A stretch of DNA of 64,000 nucleotides from Nonomuraea turcica (GCF_030718205.1 NZ_JAUZQF010000013.1:1-64000), one strand, 5' to 3'. Counted from the stretch's first letter, positions 23,203 to 31,711 are shown. The notes: generated by a model not told the origin, from the sequence alone. Made by a program: numbers and translations.

Positions 23203-23690
23203 GTGTGTTCCTTCCTCAGCTCGATGGCCACGACCTCACGCGCCACCCCGTCCACGTCCCGCTGGTAGAACCCGACCTCGACGAACCCGAACCGCCGGTG
23301 CAGCAGCCTGACCGGCTCGTTGTCGGCCAGCACGGAGCCGCGCAACGTCGTCAGCCCGAGCGGCCCGAAGGCGTGGTCGATGGCCGCCCGCTCCAGGCCG
23401 ATCCACGCCCGCAGCAGCCTCCCCGACCGTTCGAGGCCGTCGAAGTCCAGGTAGAAGCCCCAGCAGGCGCTCGCCGCCGACAGGTCGGCGTAGGTCACCA
23501 CGCCCGCGGCGGTCCCCTCGTGGTCGTAGATCAGCACGTGTGTGGCCGGATCGGCGCGCGTGGCCGCCCACCAGCGGGCGTGCTCGTCCGCCCCGATCTC
23601 GTGTGTGGTGAAGCTGGCGGCCCGCACCTGCGGGTGGTTGCGCCAGCGCCGCATGACCGGCAGATCGTCGTCCCGGACGCCTCTCAGCAT
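23199..23690 (-). CDS. pseH: PseH, GNAT N-acetyltransferase
   Basis: 163 residues from ATG at 23690, preceded by GGGAG; an in-frame GTG at 23714 is an alternative. GNAT fold typical of PseH: LRGVRDDDLPVMRRWRNHP at the start, YDHEGTAAGVVTY, the WGFYLDFD beta strand, and NEPVRLLHRRFGFVEVG near the end. It acetylates the 4-amino group of the PseC product using acetyl-CoA. First gene of the leftward pseH-pseI pair. The acyl donor could differ if the nearby ACP cassette supplies another acyl chain, which is speculation. Confidence 0.88.
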   Translation of the reverse strand: MLRGVRDDDLPVMRRWRNHPQVRAASFTTHEIGADEHARWWAATRADPATHVLIYDHEGTAAGVVTYADLSAASACWGFYLDFDGLERSGRLLRAWIGLERAAIDHAFGPLGLTTLRGSVLADNEPVRLLHRRFGFVEVGFYQRDVDGVAREVVAIELRKEHT

Positions 23691-23836
23691 CGCGCTCCCA
23701 ACTAAGCGTGACACGTCCCTTGCCCAACGTAGCGGATGGAGCGTCGGGTAAAGAGCTCATCAGGCTCAGGTCTCGGGCGCGGATTCCACGGCATGCTGCC
23801 CTCGATCCCATCCTGAGATCCGAGGAGCAAATCGGC

Positions 23837-25279
23837 ATGATCCCCCATCTCAGCATCGTCGTTCCGTTCCACAACGTGGAGTCGTACCTCACCGAGTGCC
23901 TGAAGTCGCTGGCCGTCCAGACGCTGGAGGACTTCGAGGTCGTCATGGTCGACGACGGCTCCAGCGACGGCAGCCGGCGGATCGCCGAGGACTTCGTCGC
24001 CAAGGACCGCCGCTTCGTCCTGATAGAGCAACGCAACCTGGGGCCGGGGCCGGCCCGCAACGCGGGGATCGAGCGGGCCACGGGCGCGTACCTGGCCTTC
24101 GCCGACGCCGATGACGTCGTGCCGCCGCACGCGTACGAGCGGCTCGTCGCCAAGCTGGCCGAGACCGGCTCCGACCTGGCGTGCGGCGCGGTGGGGCGGC
24201 TCGTCGACGGTGTGCTGGAGGAGTCGATCCTGCACGAGAAGGTGTTCAGGCGGCCGCAGCTGTGCACCCACATCACCGACAAGCCGGTGCTCATCAGAGA
24301 CCGCACGATCTGGAACAAGGTCTACCGGCGCGACTTCTGGGAGCGCGCCGGGCTGCGGTTCTCCGCCGGCATCTACGAGGATGTGCCGGTCGCCATGCGG
24401 GCGCACGTGCTGGCCACCCGTGTGGACATGCTGGGCGACGTGGTCTATCACTGGCGCAGGCGGGAGTCGTCCATCACGCAGTGCCGGAACGAGCTGCCCA
24501 ACCTGCACGAGCGGCTGGCCGCCATCCGGTCGGTCCGGGCGTTTCTCGACGAGCGGGCGCCCGAGTTGCTCGACGGCTTCGACGCGCTGGTGCTGGAGAA
24601 GGACATCCTCTTCCTGTTCCAGGCGCTGGAGGTCAGCGAGGAGCCGGGGCCGCTGCTCGAGCTGGCCCGCTCCTGGGTGGCCTCGCTGGGCCAGAACGCC
24701 TTGAACACCGCGCCGTCGCTGCGCCGCCTTGAGCTGCACCTGCTCGGGCGCGGCCTGGTGGCCGAGCTGCGGAAGATCCGCGAGTTCCGCCGCGCCCGCG
24801 AGGACGCCGCCCGCATCGTGCCGCGTGGCTGGCGCAACACCGGCTGGTACGGCGACTACCCGTTCTTCCGCGACCGCCGGCTCAAGATCCCCGACGCCGT
24901 GTTCGACGCCCGCGACGAGCTGAAACTGCACGCCAGGGTCGAGAGCTGCGAGTGGACGGGCACGGAGTACCAGGTACGCGGGCACGTCTCGATCCACCGC
25001 GTCGACCGCCGGATCGGCCAGATCGACCTGTGGCTCAGCGACGGCCGCCGCAAGGTCCCGCTGGAGGTGCGGCGCGCCGGACGGCACGGGATCGTCACGA
25101 CCATCGACCCGGAGCGGCTGGCCGGCGGTGGCCCGAGCTGGCGGCTGCAGGCGCGGACCGAGACGCGCGGGCTGGTGCTGAAGGGCTGGTTCAGGGACGT
25201 CGAGGCGCACGCGTCGTGGCGGTTCACGGCATCGGGAGTGCCGGGTTGGTCAAGAAGCGGCATGGACATGCCCCAGTAG
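23837..25279 (+). CDS. GT2 glycosyltransferase with long C-terminal extension (copy 2)
   Basis: 480 residues from ATG at 23837, behind CGAGGAGC. GT2 domain: LSIVVPFHNVESYLTECL, VVMVDDGSSDGS, FADADDVVPP (DxD), TIWNKVYRRDFW and YEDVPVAM. The C-terminal part has GWRNTGWYGDYPF and beta-rich segments, matching copy 1 at 16375 in order of motifs but about 150 residues shorter. The two flank the Pse block symmetrically, suggesting they add neighbouring sugars of the same polymer. One may use CMP-Pse, although GT2 enzymes more often use UDP- or CDP-donors. First of three rightward genes. Confidence 0.87.
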   Translation: MIPHLSIVVPFHNVESYLTECLKSLAVQTLEDFEVVMVDDGSSDGSRRIAEDFVAKDRRFVLIEQRNLGPGPARNAGIERATGAYLAFADADDVVPPHAYERLVAKLAETGSDLACGAVGRLVDGVLEESILHEKVFRRPQLCTHITDKPVLIRDRTIWNKVYRRDFWERAGLRFSAGIYEDVPVAMRAHVLATRVDMLGDVVYHWRRRESSITQCRNELPNLHERLAAIRSVRAFLDERAPELLDGFDALVLEKDILFLFQALEVSEEPGPLLELARSWVASLGQNALNTAPSLRRLELHLLGRGLVAELRKIREFRRAREDAARIVPRGWRNTGWYGDYPFFRDRRLKIPDAVFDARDELKLHARVESCEWTGTEYQVRGHVSIHRVDRRIGQIDLWLSDGRRKVPLEVRRAGRHGIVTTIDPERLAGGGPSWRLQARTETRGLVLKGWFRDVEAHASWRFTASGVPGWSRSGMDMPQ

Positions 25280-25327
25280 TTCCAGACAGTAATCGCAAGA
25301 GTGCGTGTCGTGTTCATGCTGGTCTCC

Positions 25328-26194
25328 ATGAGGACCTATTCGCTCGATGACGTCTACGGGACACGCAAGCGGAGAGACTCCTGGTGGACCGTGTATTTCG
25401 TGGACCCGGTCGCCTGCCGGGTCGCCCTTCCGGTCGCCAACCGCACTCGGCTGACGCCGAACGCGCTCACTGTGTTTTCGCTGGTCCTCGGCATGGTGTC
25501 GGCCGCCTGCCTCGCGATGAATCAGCTCGTCGCCGGCGCCGTGGTCTTCTATCTCAGCTTCATGATCGACTGTGTGGACGGCAAGATAGCCAGGCTCAAG
25601 GGCACGGGGACGCCCTTCGGCCTCTGGCTCGACTACGTGGGGGACCGGGTCAGGGTGGTCCTGTGCGCCGGCGGGCTGGCGTACGGGCAGTACACCTTGA
25701 CCGGGGATGTGCGCTACGTGCTTCTCGGCGCGGGAGTGGCCGTGCTGGACCTTTTCAGGTACGTCAACGCGCCGCAGATGAAGCGCGTGCGCGAGGCCGT
25801 CAGGGAAGAGCGGCAGTTGCCGGAGCTCGATGAGGATCCCGGAGCGCTGGTCCCCGTGGACCCCGCGCTGCTGGACCAGCTGCCACTGGCCCGCGAGCCG
25901 CTGGAGCAGATGGCGCCGCAGCGGACGCCACGGCCGCGCAACTTTTACCGGCGGCTCAACAGGTCCCTGGCCCGGCGCCGGGTCCGCTCGCACCTGATCA
26001 GCGGCATCGAGTTCCACGCCGCGGTGTTCGTGGTCGCGCCCCTCGCGGGGGCGTGGGCGCTGATCCCGGTCGCCGCGACGGCAGGGGTCCTGCTGCTCGT
26101 CAACGAGGTCGTCCTTGTCTACCGGATGTGGCTCTTCACACGCAGGTACGCCGTGGCCTCCTCTCAGGAGAGCCGAGAGCGCGTTCTCGTCTAA
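25328..26194 (+). CDS. CDP-alcohol phosphatidyltransferase family protein
   Basis: 288 residues from ATG at 25328; ATG 25316 is an alternative. The complete CDP-OH-P signature D-x2-D-G-x2-A-R-x8-G-x3-D-x3-D occupies about residues 81-106. Several hydrophobic helices surround it, and a charged linker (about residues 165-205) precedes two further helices. The family joins CDP-activated alcohols to another alcohol or phosphate in the membrane. Here, beside teichoic-type enzymes, it may make a phospho-polyol lipid or a polyol-phosphate precursor. The charged insertion is not typical of PgsA. Confidence 0.86.
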   Translation: MRTYSLDDVYGTRKRRDSWWTVYFVDPVACRVALPVANRTRLTPNALTVFSLVLGMVSAACLAMNQLVAGAVVFYLSFMIDCVDGKIARLKGTGTPFGLWLDYVGDRVRVVLCAGGLAYGQYTLTGDVRYVLLGAGVAVLDLFRYVNAPQMKRVREAVREERQLPELDEDPGALVPVDPALLDQLPLAREPLEQMAPQRTPRPRNFYRRLNRSLARRRVRSHLISGIEFHAAVFVVAPLAGAWALIPVAATAGVLLLVNEVVLVYRMWLFTRRYAVASSQESRERVLV

Positions 26195-26216
26195 GTTTTC
26201 GGGGGGTTAGTACGAA

Positions 26217-27248
26217 ATGTCCGACCGACCAGTATTCGTCATCGGATGTCCGCGCTCCGGCACCACGATGCTCCAGCTCATGCTGCACTCGCACCCGCAC
26301 ATGGCGGTGCCGCCGGAGACCCGCTTCCTCGTTCCCGCGTATTACCGCCGGCGCAAGTGGGGCGACCTGCGGGTGGCCCATCGCCGCCGCGCCCTGGCGC
26401 AGTGGATCGCGACCGACCGCAGCACGAAGTTCCGCGAGCTCAAGATCGACAAGGACGAGTTCGTCAGGCAGGCGGTGGCCGGACCCGGCACGCTCGGGTC
26501 GGTGATCGGCACGGCCTTCCGCATGTACGCCGACCGCTTCGACAAGAGCCGCTGGGGCGACAAGCGGCCCAGCTACGTCAAGCAGGTGGACATGCTGCTG
26601 AGGCTGTTCCCCGACGCCCAGTTCATCCACCTGATCAGGGACGGCCGCGACTGCGTGTCCTCGCTGAAGGAGATGCCCTGGTACACGCTGGACTCCTACC
26701 ACGCCATCTCCACCTGGGCCGAGGCCATCGACGCGGGCGGCCGGCTGCGGCGCACCCTGTCCGAGGACACGTACTACGAACTGCGGTACGAGGACCTCAC
26801 CGACGATCCGGCGACCGAGCTGAAAAAGCTCTGCCACTTCCTGGAGGAGGACTTCTCCCCGTCGATGGTCTCCCCACGTGAGGCGGCCAGCGTGGCGGTG
26901 CCGCAGCACAAGGTCTGGCACAGCAACACGCACGGCGAGGTCATCCGCACCCGGGTGGGCAGCTGGGGCAACCGGCTGGACGACTGGGAGATCGCGCTGT
27001 GCGAGCACATGCTCGGCGACCGCCTGGAGTCCATGGGCTACGAGCTGACCGGCGTGCCCAAGCCGGCCAGGGAGCACATCACGACCTGCCAGAAGACGAT
27101 GCAGAAGCGCAAGGCCAGCCGCATGCGCAAGCACATGCGCGACCGCTTCAACCGGCTGCGCGAGCCGAGCCCGGTGCCTGCCCTGCTCACCTCGCGCCAG
27201 CGCTCGCTCGCGGGGGTCCCGCAGCAGCGGTCGGAGCTGACCGTTTAG
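26217..27248 (+). CDS. Sulfotransferase (PAPS-dependent)
   Basis: 343 residues from ATG at 26217. The 5'-phosphosulfate-binding motif CPRSGTT is at residues 11-17 and the 3'-phosphate-binding motif FIHLIRDGRDCVSSL lies near residue 140. A SYHAISTWAEAI segment and a YYELRYEDLTDDP motif are typical of the Sulfotransfer family. The enzyme should sulfate a hydroxyl of a carbohydrate or lipid using PAPS. The Lys/Arg/Met-rich C-terminal tail may bind membrane. Its TAG overlaps the TAA of the convergent GT4 gene by 4 nt. Confidence 0.9.
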   Translation: MSDRPVFVIGCPRSGTTMLQLMLHSHPHMAVPPETRFLVPAYYRRRKWGDLRVAHRRRALAQWIATDRSTKFRELKIDKDEFVRQAVAGPGTLGSVIGTAFRMYADRFDKSRWGDKRPSYVKQVDMLLRLFPDAQFIHLIRDGRDCVSSLKEMPWYTLDSYHAISTWAEAIDAGGRLRRTLSEDTYYELRYEDLTDDPATELKKLCHFLEEDFSPSMVSPREAASVAVPQHKVWHSNTHGEVIRTRVGSWGNRLDDWEIALCEHMLGDRLESMGYELTGVPKPAREHITTCQKTMQKRKASRMRKHMRDRFNRLREPSPVPALLTSRQRSLAGVPQQRSELTV

Positions 27249-28267
27249 CGCTTGATGTGGGCGAACAGCCGCTCCCAGCGGTCCAGCACGTGGTCGAGGC
27301 GGAAGGACTCGGCCCGTGCGCGGGCGGCGGCCCCGAGGCGCCGCCGCTCCTCCATCGAGTTCATGAGCCTGGACAGTTCGGCCCCGAACGTGTCCACGTC
27401 CCCCGGCGGTGCCAGCACCGGCCCGGCGGCCCGCACGCCGCCCGACACGTCGAACGCCACCGACGGCACCCCGTGCGCGCCCGACTCCAGCAACACGATC
27501 GGCAGGCCCTCGTGCTCGCTGGTCAGGCCCAGGATCGCGGCGTTCAGGTATTCGGCGGGCAGGCGCGCGGCCGGCACAAGGCCCCTGAAGACCACGCGGT
27601 CGCCGACGCCCTCCCTGTCCGCGTGCGCGCGGAGCCGCTCCCGCTCGGCGCCGTCGCCGATCAGGTGCAACTCCCAGGGCGGGGGTGCTCCCGAGCGGGC
27701 GAACGCGCTGATCAGCCGGTCGAACCGCTTGACGCCTTCCAGCCGGCCCACGCCCAGCACCCGGGGTGAGCTGAGCGTGGACGTGCGCTCCGGCCAGGCG
27801 GCCAGCGGGTTCGGCAACGTCCAGGCGTTGGGCAGCAGCGCGTCCTCGGAGAAGCGCCATGTGTCGTCCTCGCTCAGGAAGACCGCCTGGTCGAGCTTGG
27901 GGTAGTGCTTCCTGATCGAGCCGAGGTGCCAGCAGCCGCGGGCGTGGTCGTACGAGCCGTGGTATTGGCCGATCGGCCGGAGCCCGGCGGGCAGCAGCTC
28001 CGACAGCTTGATCACCACCGACGGCGACGTCATGATCGCGTACCCCGGTCCGATCGCGGCGAGCAGCTTGCGCGCCTTCCGGTCGGACTCCACGACGTGG
28101 CGGTGGTAGAGCGGCCGGTCAACGTACGTGAACGGCGCCAGGGACCGCTGCAGGCCGATCACGTGCACCTCATGGCCGCGCTCGGCCAGCCCTTGGGCGA
28201 GCGTGTGCGTGACCTGCTGGATGCCGCCGAGGGTGTCGGTGTCCACGCAGGCGAAGACCACGCTCAC
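27245..28267 (-). CDS. GT4-type glycosyltransferase
   Basis: 340 residues from GTG at 28267, overlapping the GT2-TagF stop as GTGA. GT-B fold: N-terminal acceptor domain with TDTLGGIQQVTHTLAQGLAERGHEV, and C-terminal donor domain with SPRVLGVGRLEGVKRFDRLI, LIGDGAERERL, VVFRGLV and the E-x7-E signature SEHEGLPIVLLES. GT4 enzymes use NDP-sugars and retain the anomeric configuration. Coupling to the TagF fusion suggests it works on the same polymer, for example by adding a linkage or side-chain sugar. Confidence 0.9.
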   Translation of the reverse strand: MSVVFACVDTDTLGGIQQVTHTLAQGLAERGHEVHVIGLQRSLAPFTYVDRPLYHRHVVESDRKARKLLAAIGPGYAIMTSPSVVIKLSELLPAGLRPIGQYHGSYDHARGCWHLGSIRKHYPKLDQAVFLSEDDTWRFSEDALLPNAWTLPNPLAAWPERTSTLSSPRVLGVGRLEGVKRFDRLISAFARSGAPPPWELHLIGDGAERERLRAHADREGVGDRVVFRGLVPAARLPAEYLNAAILGLTSEHEGLPIVLLESGAHGVPSVAFDVSGGVRAAGPVLAPPGDVDTFGAELSRLMNSMEERRRLGAAARARAESFRLDHVLDRWERLFAHIKR

Positions 28268-30909
28268 CGGACCTTCTCCAAGAGCCCGGACCCGAAGAAG
28301 TCGTCCACGATCCGCGCGGCGGCGTCCCCGCGCTCGTCGGCGCACCACAGGTGGCGGAAGGCCGTATACCGCTCGGCGTAGGACGCGTGCAGGCCGGGCA
28401 GCCGCCTGAGCACGCTCACCAGCTCCTCGGTCGTCGTGACGCACGGGCCGGGCGCGATGGCGGGCAGGTCGTGGTAGACGCCGCGCTCCGACAGCCGGTA
28501 GTCGTCCCAGTCGTCGATGAAGAACACCATGGGCTTGCCGGTGATCGCGTAGTCGCACATCACGGACGAGTAGTCCGTCAGCAGGGCGTCCGAGGCCAGC
28601 ATCAGATCGTTGATCTCGGGATAGGACCCGGCGGACCGTACGAAGTGCTTGAGGTGCTCGGGCGGGCTGTAGTGCTCGACCGGATGGGTACGCAGCACCA
28701 GCACCCAGTCGTCGGCCAGTTCCTCAGCCAGCAGCTCCAGATCGACCCGTACGGATTTACCGCTTCCCTTCGCCCAATCCCGGTAAGTAGGCGCATAAAG
28801 CAGGATTTGTCGCCCGCGCGGGATCTCCAGCCGTCCCCGGACGTCCCCGACGGCCACGCCCTTGACCAGCGCGTCGCAGCGCGGCGTCCCGTACCGGTAG
28901 ACCCTGCCCGTGTACCCGTTGGACGGCACGAAGATCCGCGAGAACTCCGCGCTCGGCGACACCAGCGCGTCCCACCGCGCCACCGCCGCCCGCCACTGGG
29001 CCCGCGGCTTGTCGAAGTCGGCCCGCAGATCCGGCGCGTCGAACCCGATCGACTTGATCCCCTGGCCGTGCCATGTCTGCAGGTAGCGGGTGCCGCGCGG
29101 CTTCGGATAGTCCAGCGGGAACCCGTGGCTGTCCACCCAGATCCCGGCCCGCGCCATCGTCCAGAGATAGCGCCAGCTGCCGCGCCGCACGAGCCGCACG
29201 CCGGGAGGGAAGTTCCGGCGGTTCCCTGCCACCGACCAGACGACCTCGATCGGCAGGTTCCGCCGCCGCAGCTCCTCGTAGACGGCCCGCGGGCTGCCGC
29301 TGCAGCTCTTGCCGACGTCGGACTCGAACAACGCGAGGTCCCGCCGCCGCGGCAGCACCTTGATCAGCACTTTGTAGGCACGCAGCTTGGCGCGCGGCGT
29401 GTTGAACCGCCTCAGCACGACCTGCTTGACCCGCCGCCACACCGACCGCGCGGTGGGATCGGGCCGCACGCACAGGTACGCGGCATAGCCCTCGACCAGC
29501 ACCCGGCACCGCGGCAGCTCGATCGGCGGGGTGTGCGGGTCGGCGATGATCCGGTCGGTCGTGGTGTGCCCGTCGGAGATCCTGGTGAAGCCGATGCGCG
29601 GATCGCACCTGCCGGAGGGGGTGAAGACGACCTCGCTGAGGTATCCCCCCTCGCCGGACGGCTCCGGCTCGATGGGGATCCTCTCCCTGCCGAGCTGCAG
29701 GAACGCCGTCCAGTCCACCGGCAGCGCGCCGAACGGGTCGTAGGTCCGCACGGTCATCCGCACCCGCTCGCCCTCGCAGGTGATCTCCGACGCCTCGTGC
29801 CGCAGCCGGGAGGCCGAGAAGGGCAGCTCGGCCAGCCGCAGCGCAGTGATGTCCAGCCCGGGTGAGACCGAGGTGCCCCAGTACGTACGCCCGTTGAGCT
29901 GCACGGCCGCCCGTGGCGCGGCCCGCGGCCCGGTCAGCGATCCCGCCGCGACCCGCAGGTCCTCGATCCGGTCGTCGAGAATGAGCCGGCAGCAGACCCG
30001 CTCGAGCGGCTCGGCCTCGCTCACCACCTCGGCCGGGATCTCCTCCAGGTACGGCCGCACGATCGAGGCGAACTCCTTGACCCACACCAGATCCCGCGCC
30101 GGCAGCGGATTGAGGTAGACCCGCAGGTCCTGCCGCACGAACCGGCGCTGCCGGTGCGGCACCAGGTCCTCGGCCTCGTACGTGCGCAGGAGGTCGTCGC
30201 TGAGCCGGGCCGCGATGACCCGCTGTCGCACGTTCTCCATGTCGTCGACGCTCAAGGAGATCGAGGAGTTCGCCGGCGACCGGTGCCAGTGGTAGACCAC
30301 CCACGGCACGACCGCGAACCTCCGCGACACCGCGTACAACTCGGTGGCGAAGACGTGGTCCTCGAAGTGGATGTCCTCGGGGAAGCGCAGCATCCGCTCC
30401 CGCAGCCGGCTCACGTCATAGAGCTTGTTCGTGCTGAAGCTGTCCAGGAACAGCTCGGGCTCCTCGCGGATGCCCTCGACCACGCGCCGGCGGGCGAACA
30501 ACGACGGGTAGTACGGCTGCAGCCGCCCACTCGCCTCGAACAACCGCGAGATCTGCCCCGACACGAAATCCGCCCCGGTCCGCTCGATCTCGGTGAGCAG
30601 GCTCTTGCACGCGTGCCTGGGCAACTCGTCGTCGCTGTCCAGGAACATGACGTACGGCGCGGCCGCGGCGTCGATCCCGTCGTTGCGCGGCGCCCCGCAG
30701 CCCCCGCTGTTGACCCCTCTGCGCAGGTAACGCACCCGCGGATCCAGTGCGGTGAGCCGGGCCGCCACCTCCGGCGTGCCGTCCGTGCTGGCGTCGTCGG
30801 CGATGATCACCTCGAGGTCGCGCAGCGATTGGCCGAGTACGGAGCGCACGGCCCTGGGCAGGCGGGCCGCGTCGTTATACGTGATCACGACAACGGTGCA
30901 GTCCGGCAT
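28264..30909 (-). CDS. Fused GT2 and TagF-type CDP-polyol glycerophosphotransferase
   Basis: 881 residues from ATG at 30909, with GGGG just upstream; a TTG at 30933 would extend it. Residues 1-240 form a GT2 domain (CTVVVITYNDAARLPRAV, IIADDASTDGT, FLDSDDE, STNKLYDVS). A beta-rich middle domain follows. Residues about 500-881 are a TagF/CDP-glycerol glycerophosphotransferase domain: TWHGQGIKSIGFD, ILLYAPTYRD, LRTHPVEHYS and LLTDYSSVMCDYAITGKPM with the donor-binding region. The fusion can both add a sugar and polymerise polyol phosphate, the core of teichoic acid synthesis. It is the strongest evidence that the locus makes a wall polymer. Confidence 0.92.
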   Translation of the reverse strand: MPDCTVVVITYNDAARLPRAVRSVLGQSLRDLEVIIADDASTDGTPEVAARLTALDPRVRYLRRGVNSGGCGAPRNDGIDAAAAPYVMFLDSDDELPRHACKSLLTEIERTGADFVSGQISRLFEASGRLQPYYPSLFARRRVVEGIREEPELFLDSFSTNKLYDVSRLRERMLRFPEDIHFEDHVFATELYAVSRRFAVVPWVVYHWHRSPANSSISLSVDDMENVRQRVIAARLSDDLLRTYEAEDLVPHRQRRFVRQDLRVYLNPLPARDLVWVKEFASIVRPYLEEIPAEVVSEAEPLERVCCRLILDDRIEDLRVAAGSLTGPRAAPRAAVQLNGRTYWGTSVSPGLDITALRLAELPFSASRLRHEASEITCEGERVRMTVRTYDPFGALPVDWTAFLQLGRERIPIEPEPSGEGGYLSEVVFTPSGRCDPRIGFTRISDGHTTTDRIIADPHTPPIELPRCRVLVEGYAAYLCVRPDPTARSVWRRVKQVVLRRFNTPRAKLRAYKVLIKVLPRRRDLALFESDVGKSCSGSPRAVYEELRRRNLPIEVVWSVAGNRRNFPPGVRLVRRGSWRYLWTMARAGIWVDSHGFPLDYPKPRGTRYLQTWHGQGIKSIGFDAPDLRADFDKPRAQWRAAVARWDALVSPSAEFSRIFVPSNGYTGRVYRYGTPRCDALVKGVAVGDVRGRLEIPRGRQILLYAPTYRDWAKGSGKSVRVDLELLAEELADDWVLVLRTHPVEHYSPPEHLKHFVRSAGSYPEINDLMLASDALLTDYSSVMCDYAITGKPMVFFIDDWDDYRLSERGVYHDLPAIAPGPCVTTTEELVSVLRRLPGLHASYAERYTAFRHLWCADERGDAAARIVDDFFGSGLLEKVR

Positions 30910-30986
30910 CCCCAAGTCCCCCCGCTGGTCCAATTGCCTGCGGGGATGGCACTTCCCTTGGGGAGGACGAAGTGTCCGGACTTGAT

Positions 30987-31016
30987 GGAGTTTTGCCCAA
31001 AAAGCCGGAGTTTTGC
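30987..31016. promoter_or_regulatory. 20 bp-spaced direct repeats GGAGTTTTGC
   Basis: Two perfect copies of GGAGTTTTGC (30987-30996 and 31007-31016) are separated by 10 bp, so they recur every 20 bp, about two helical turns. They lie between the end of coxG and the start of the GT2-TagF gene. Spacing and AT content above the local average suit an operator for the teichoic-type genes downstream on the minus strand. Confidence 0.5.
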
Positions 31017-31018
31017 GG

Positions 31019-31711
31019 TCAGCGCATAATCCGACGAATCACCCAGGCGATGATCAGCAGACCCACGATCGCGGCGGCGACGGGCGCCAGTCGCTTCAGC
31101 ACCGGCTGTCCGGCGATCTCCAGCAGGTCGAGCGCCTCCTCATCGGGCGTCCGCGACGTCCGCAAGGTGCCGGCGGGGCGTACGTCCTCGTCGGGAGTGG
31201 GCACGGCGCTCAGGTGCCGCTCCTCCTCCTGCGCCGCCTGCGTCTGGGCAGGCTCCACGGTGGGCTCGGACAGCAGCGCGGCCAGGTTTTCCGCGAACTT
31301 GTCGATGAGCTTCGCGCCCACCTCGGCCATCACGCCCCGCCCGAACTGAGCGGGCCGCCCGGTCACGTTGAACGTCGTCTCCACGGTCACCGCCGTGGCC
31401 CCCTCATGCGGCGCCATCCGGGCCTTGACCGTGGCCGAGGCCGTGCCGGAGCCGCGGGCTTCCTTGCCCGAGGCCTGGATGGTGAGCGTGTGGGAGTCCT
31501 TGTCCACGTCCTCGAACTTGGCCGTCCCCCGATAGGTCACCATGATCGGGCCGACCTTGACCTTCAGCCTGCCGGTGAACTCGTCGCCTTCGAAGATGTC
31601 GAGTGTCGCCCCGGGCAGGCACGGCGCCACCCGCTCTACGTCGAGCAGCACCGCCCAGGCCTGCTCGATCGGGACTGGAACAGTGAACTCGTGCTCGAAC
31701 CGCATCGCCAT
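31019..31711 (-). CDS. coxG: CoxG-like SRPBCC protein with C-terminal membrane anchor
   Basis: 230 residues from ATG at 31711, behind AGAAGGAG. Residues 1-150 are an SRPBCC/CoxG domain (FEHEFTVPVPIEQAWAVLLD, VAPCLPGA, VTYRGTAKFEDVD, TFNVTGRPAQFGRG). A charged linker follows, then one transmembrane helix (AAAIVGLLIIAWVI) and basic end. Family knowledge: CoxG helps recruit CO dehydrogenase-type molybdenum hydroxylases to the inner face of the membrane. It is last in the coxS-L-M-G operon, 77 nt after coxM, with a hairpin in between. Confidence 0.88.
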   Translation of the reverse strand: MAMRFEHEFTVPVPIEQAWAVLLDVERVAPCLPGATLDIFEGDEFTGRLKVKVGPIMVTYRGTAKFEDVDKDSHTLTIQASGKEARGSGTASATVKARMAPHEGATAVTVETTFNVTGRPAQFGRGVMAEVGAKLIDKFAENLAALLSEPTVEPAQTQAAQEEERHLSAVPTPDEDVRPAGTLRTSRTPDEEALDLLEIAGQPVLKRLAPVAAAIVGLLIIAWVIRRIMR

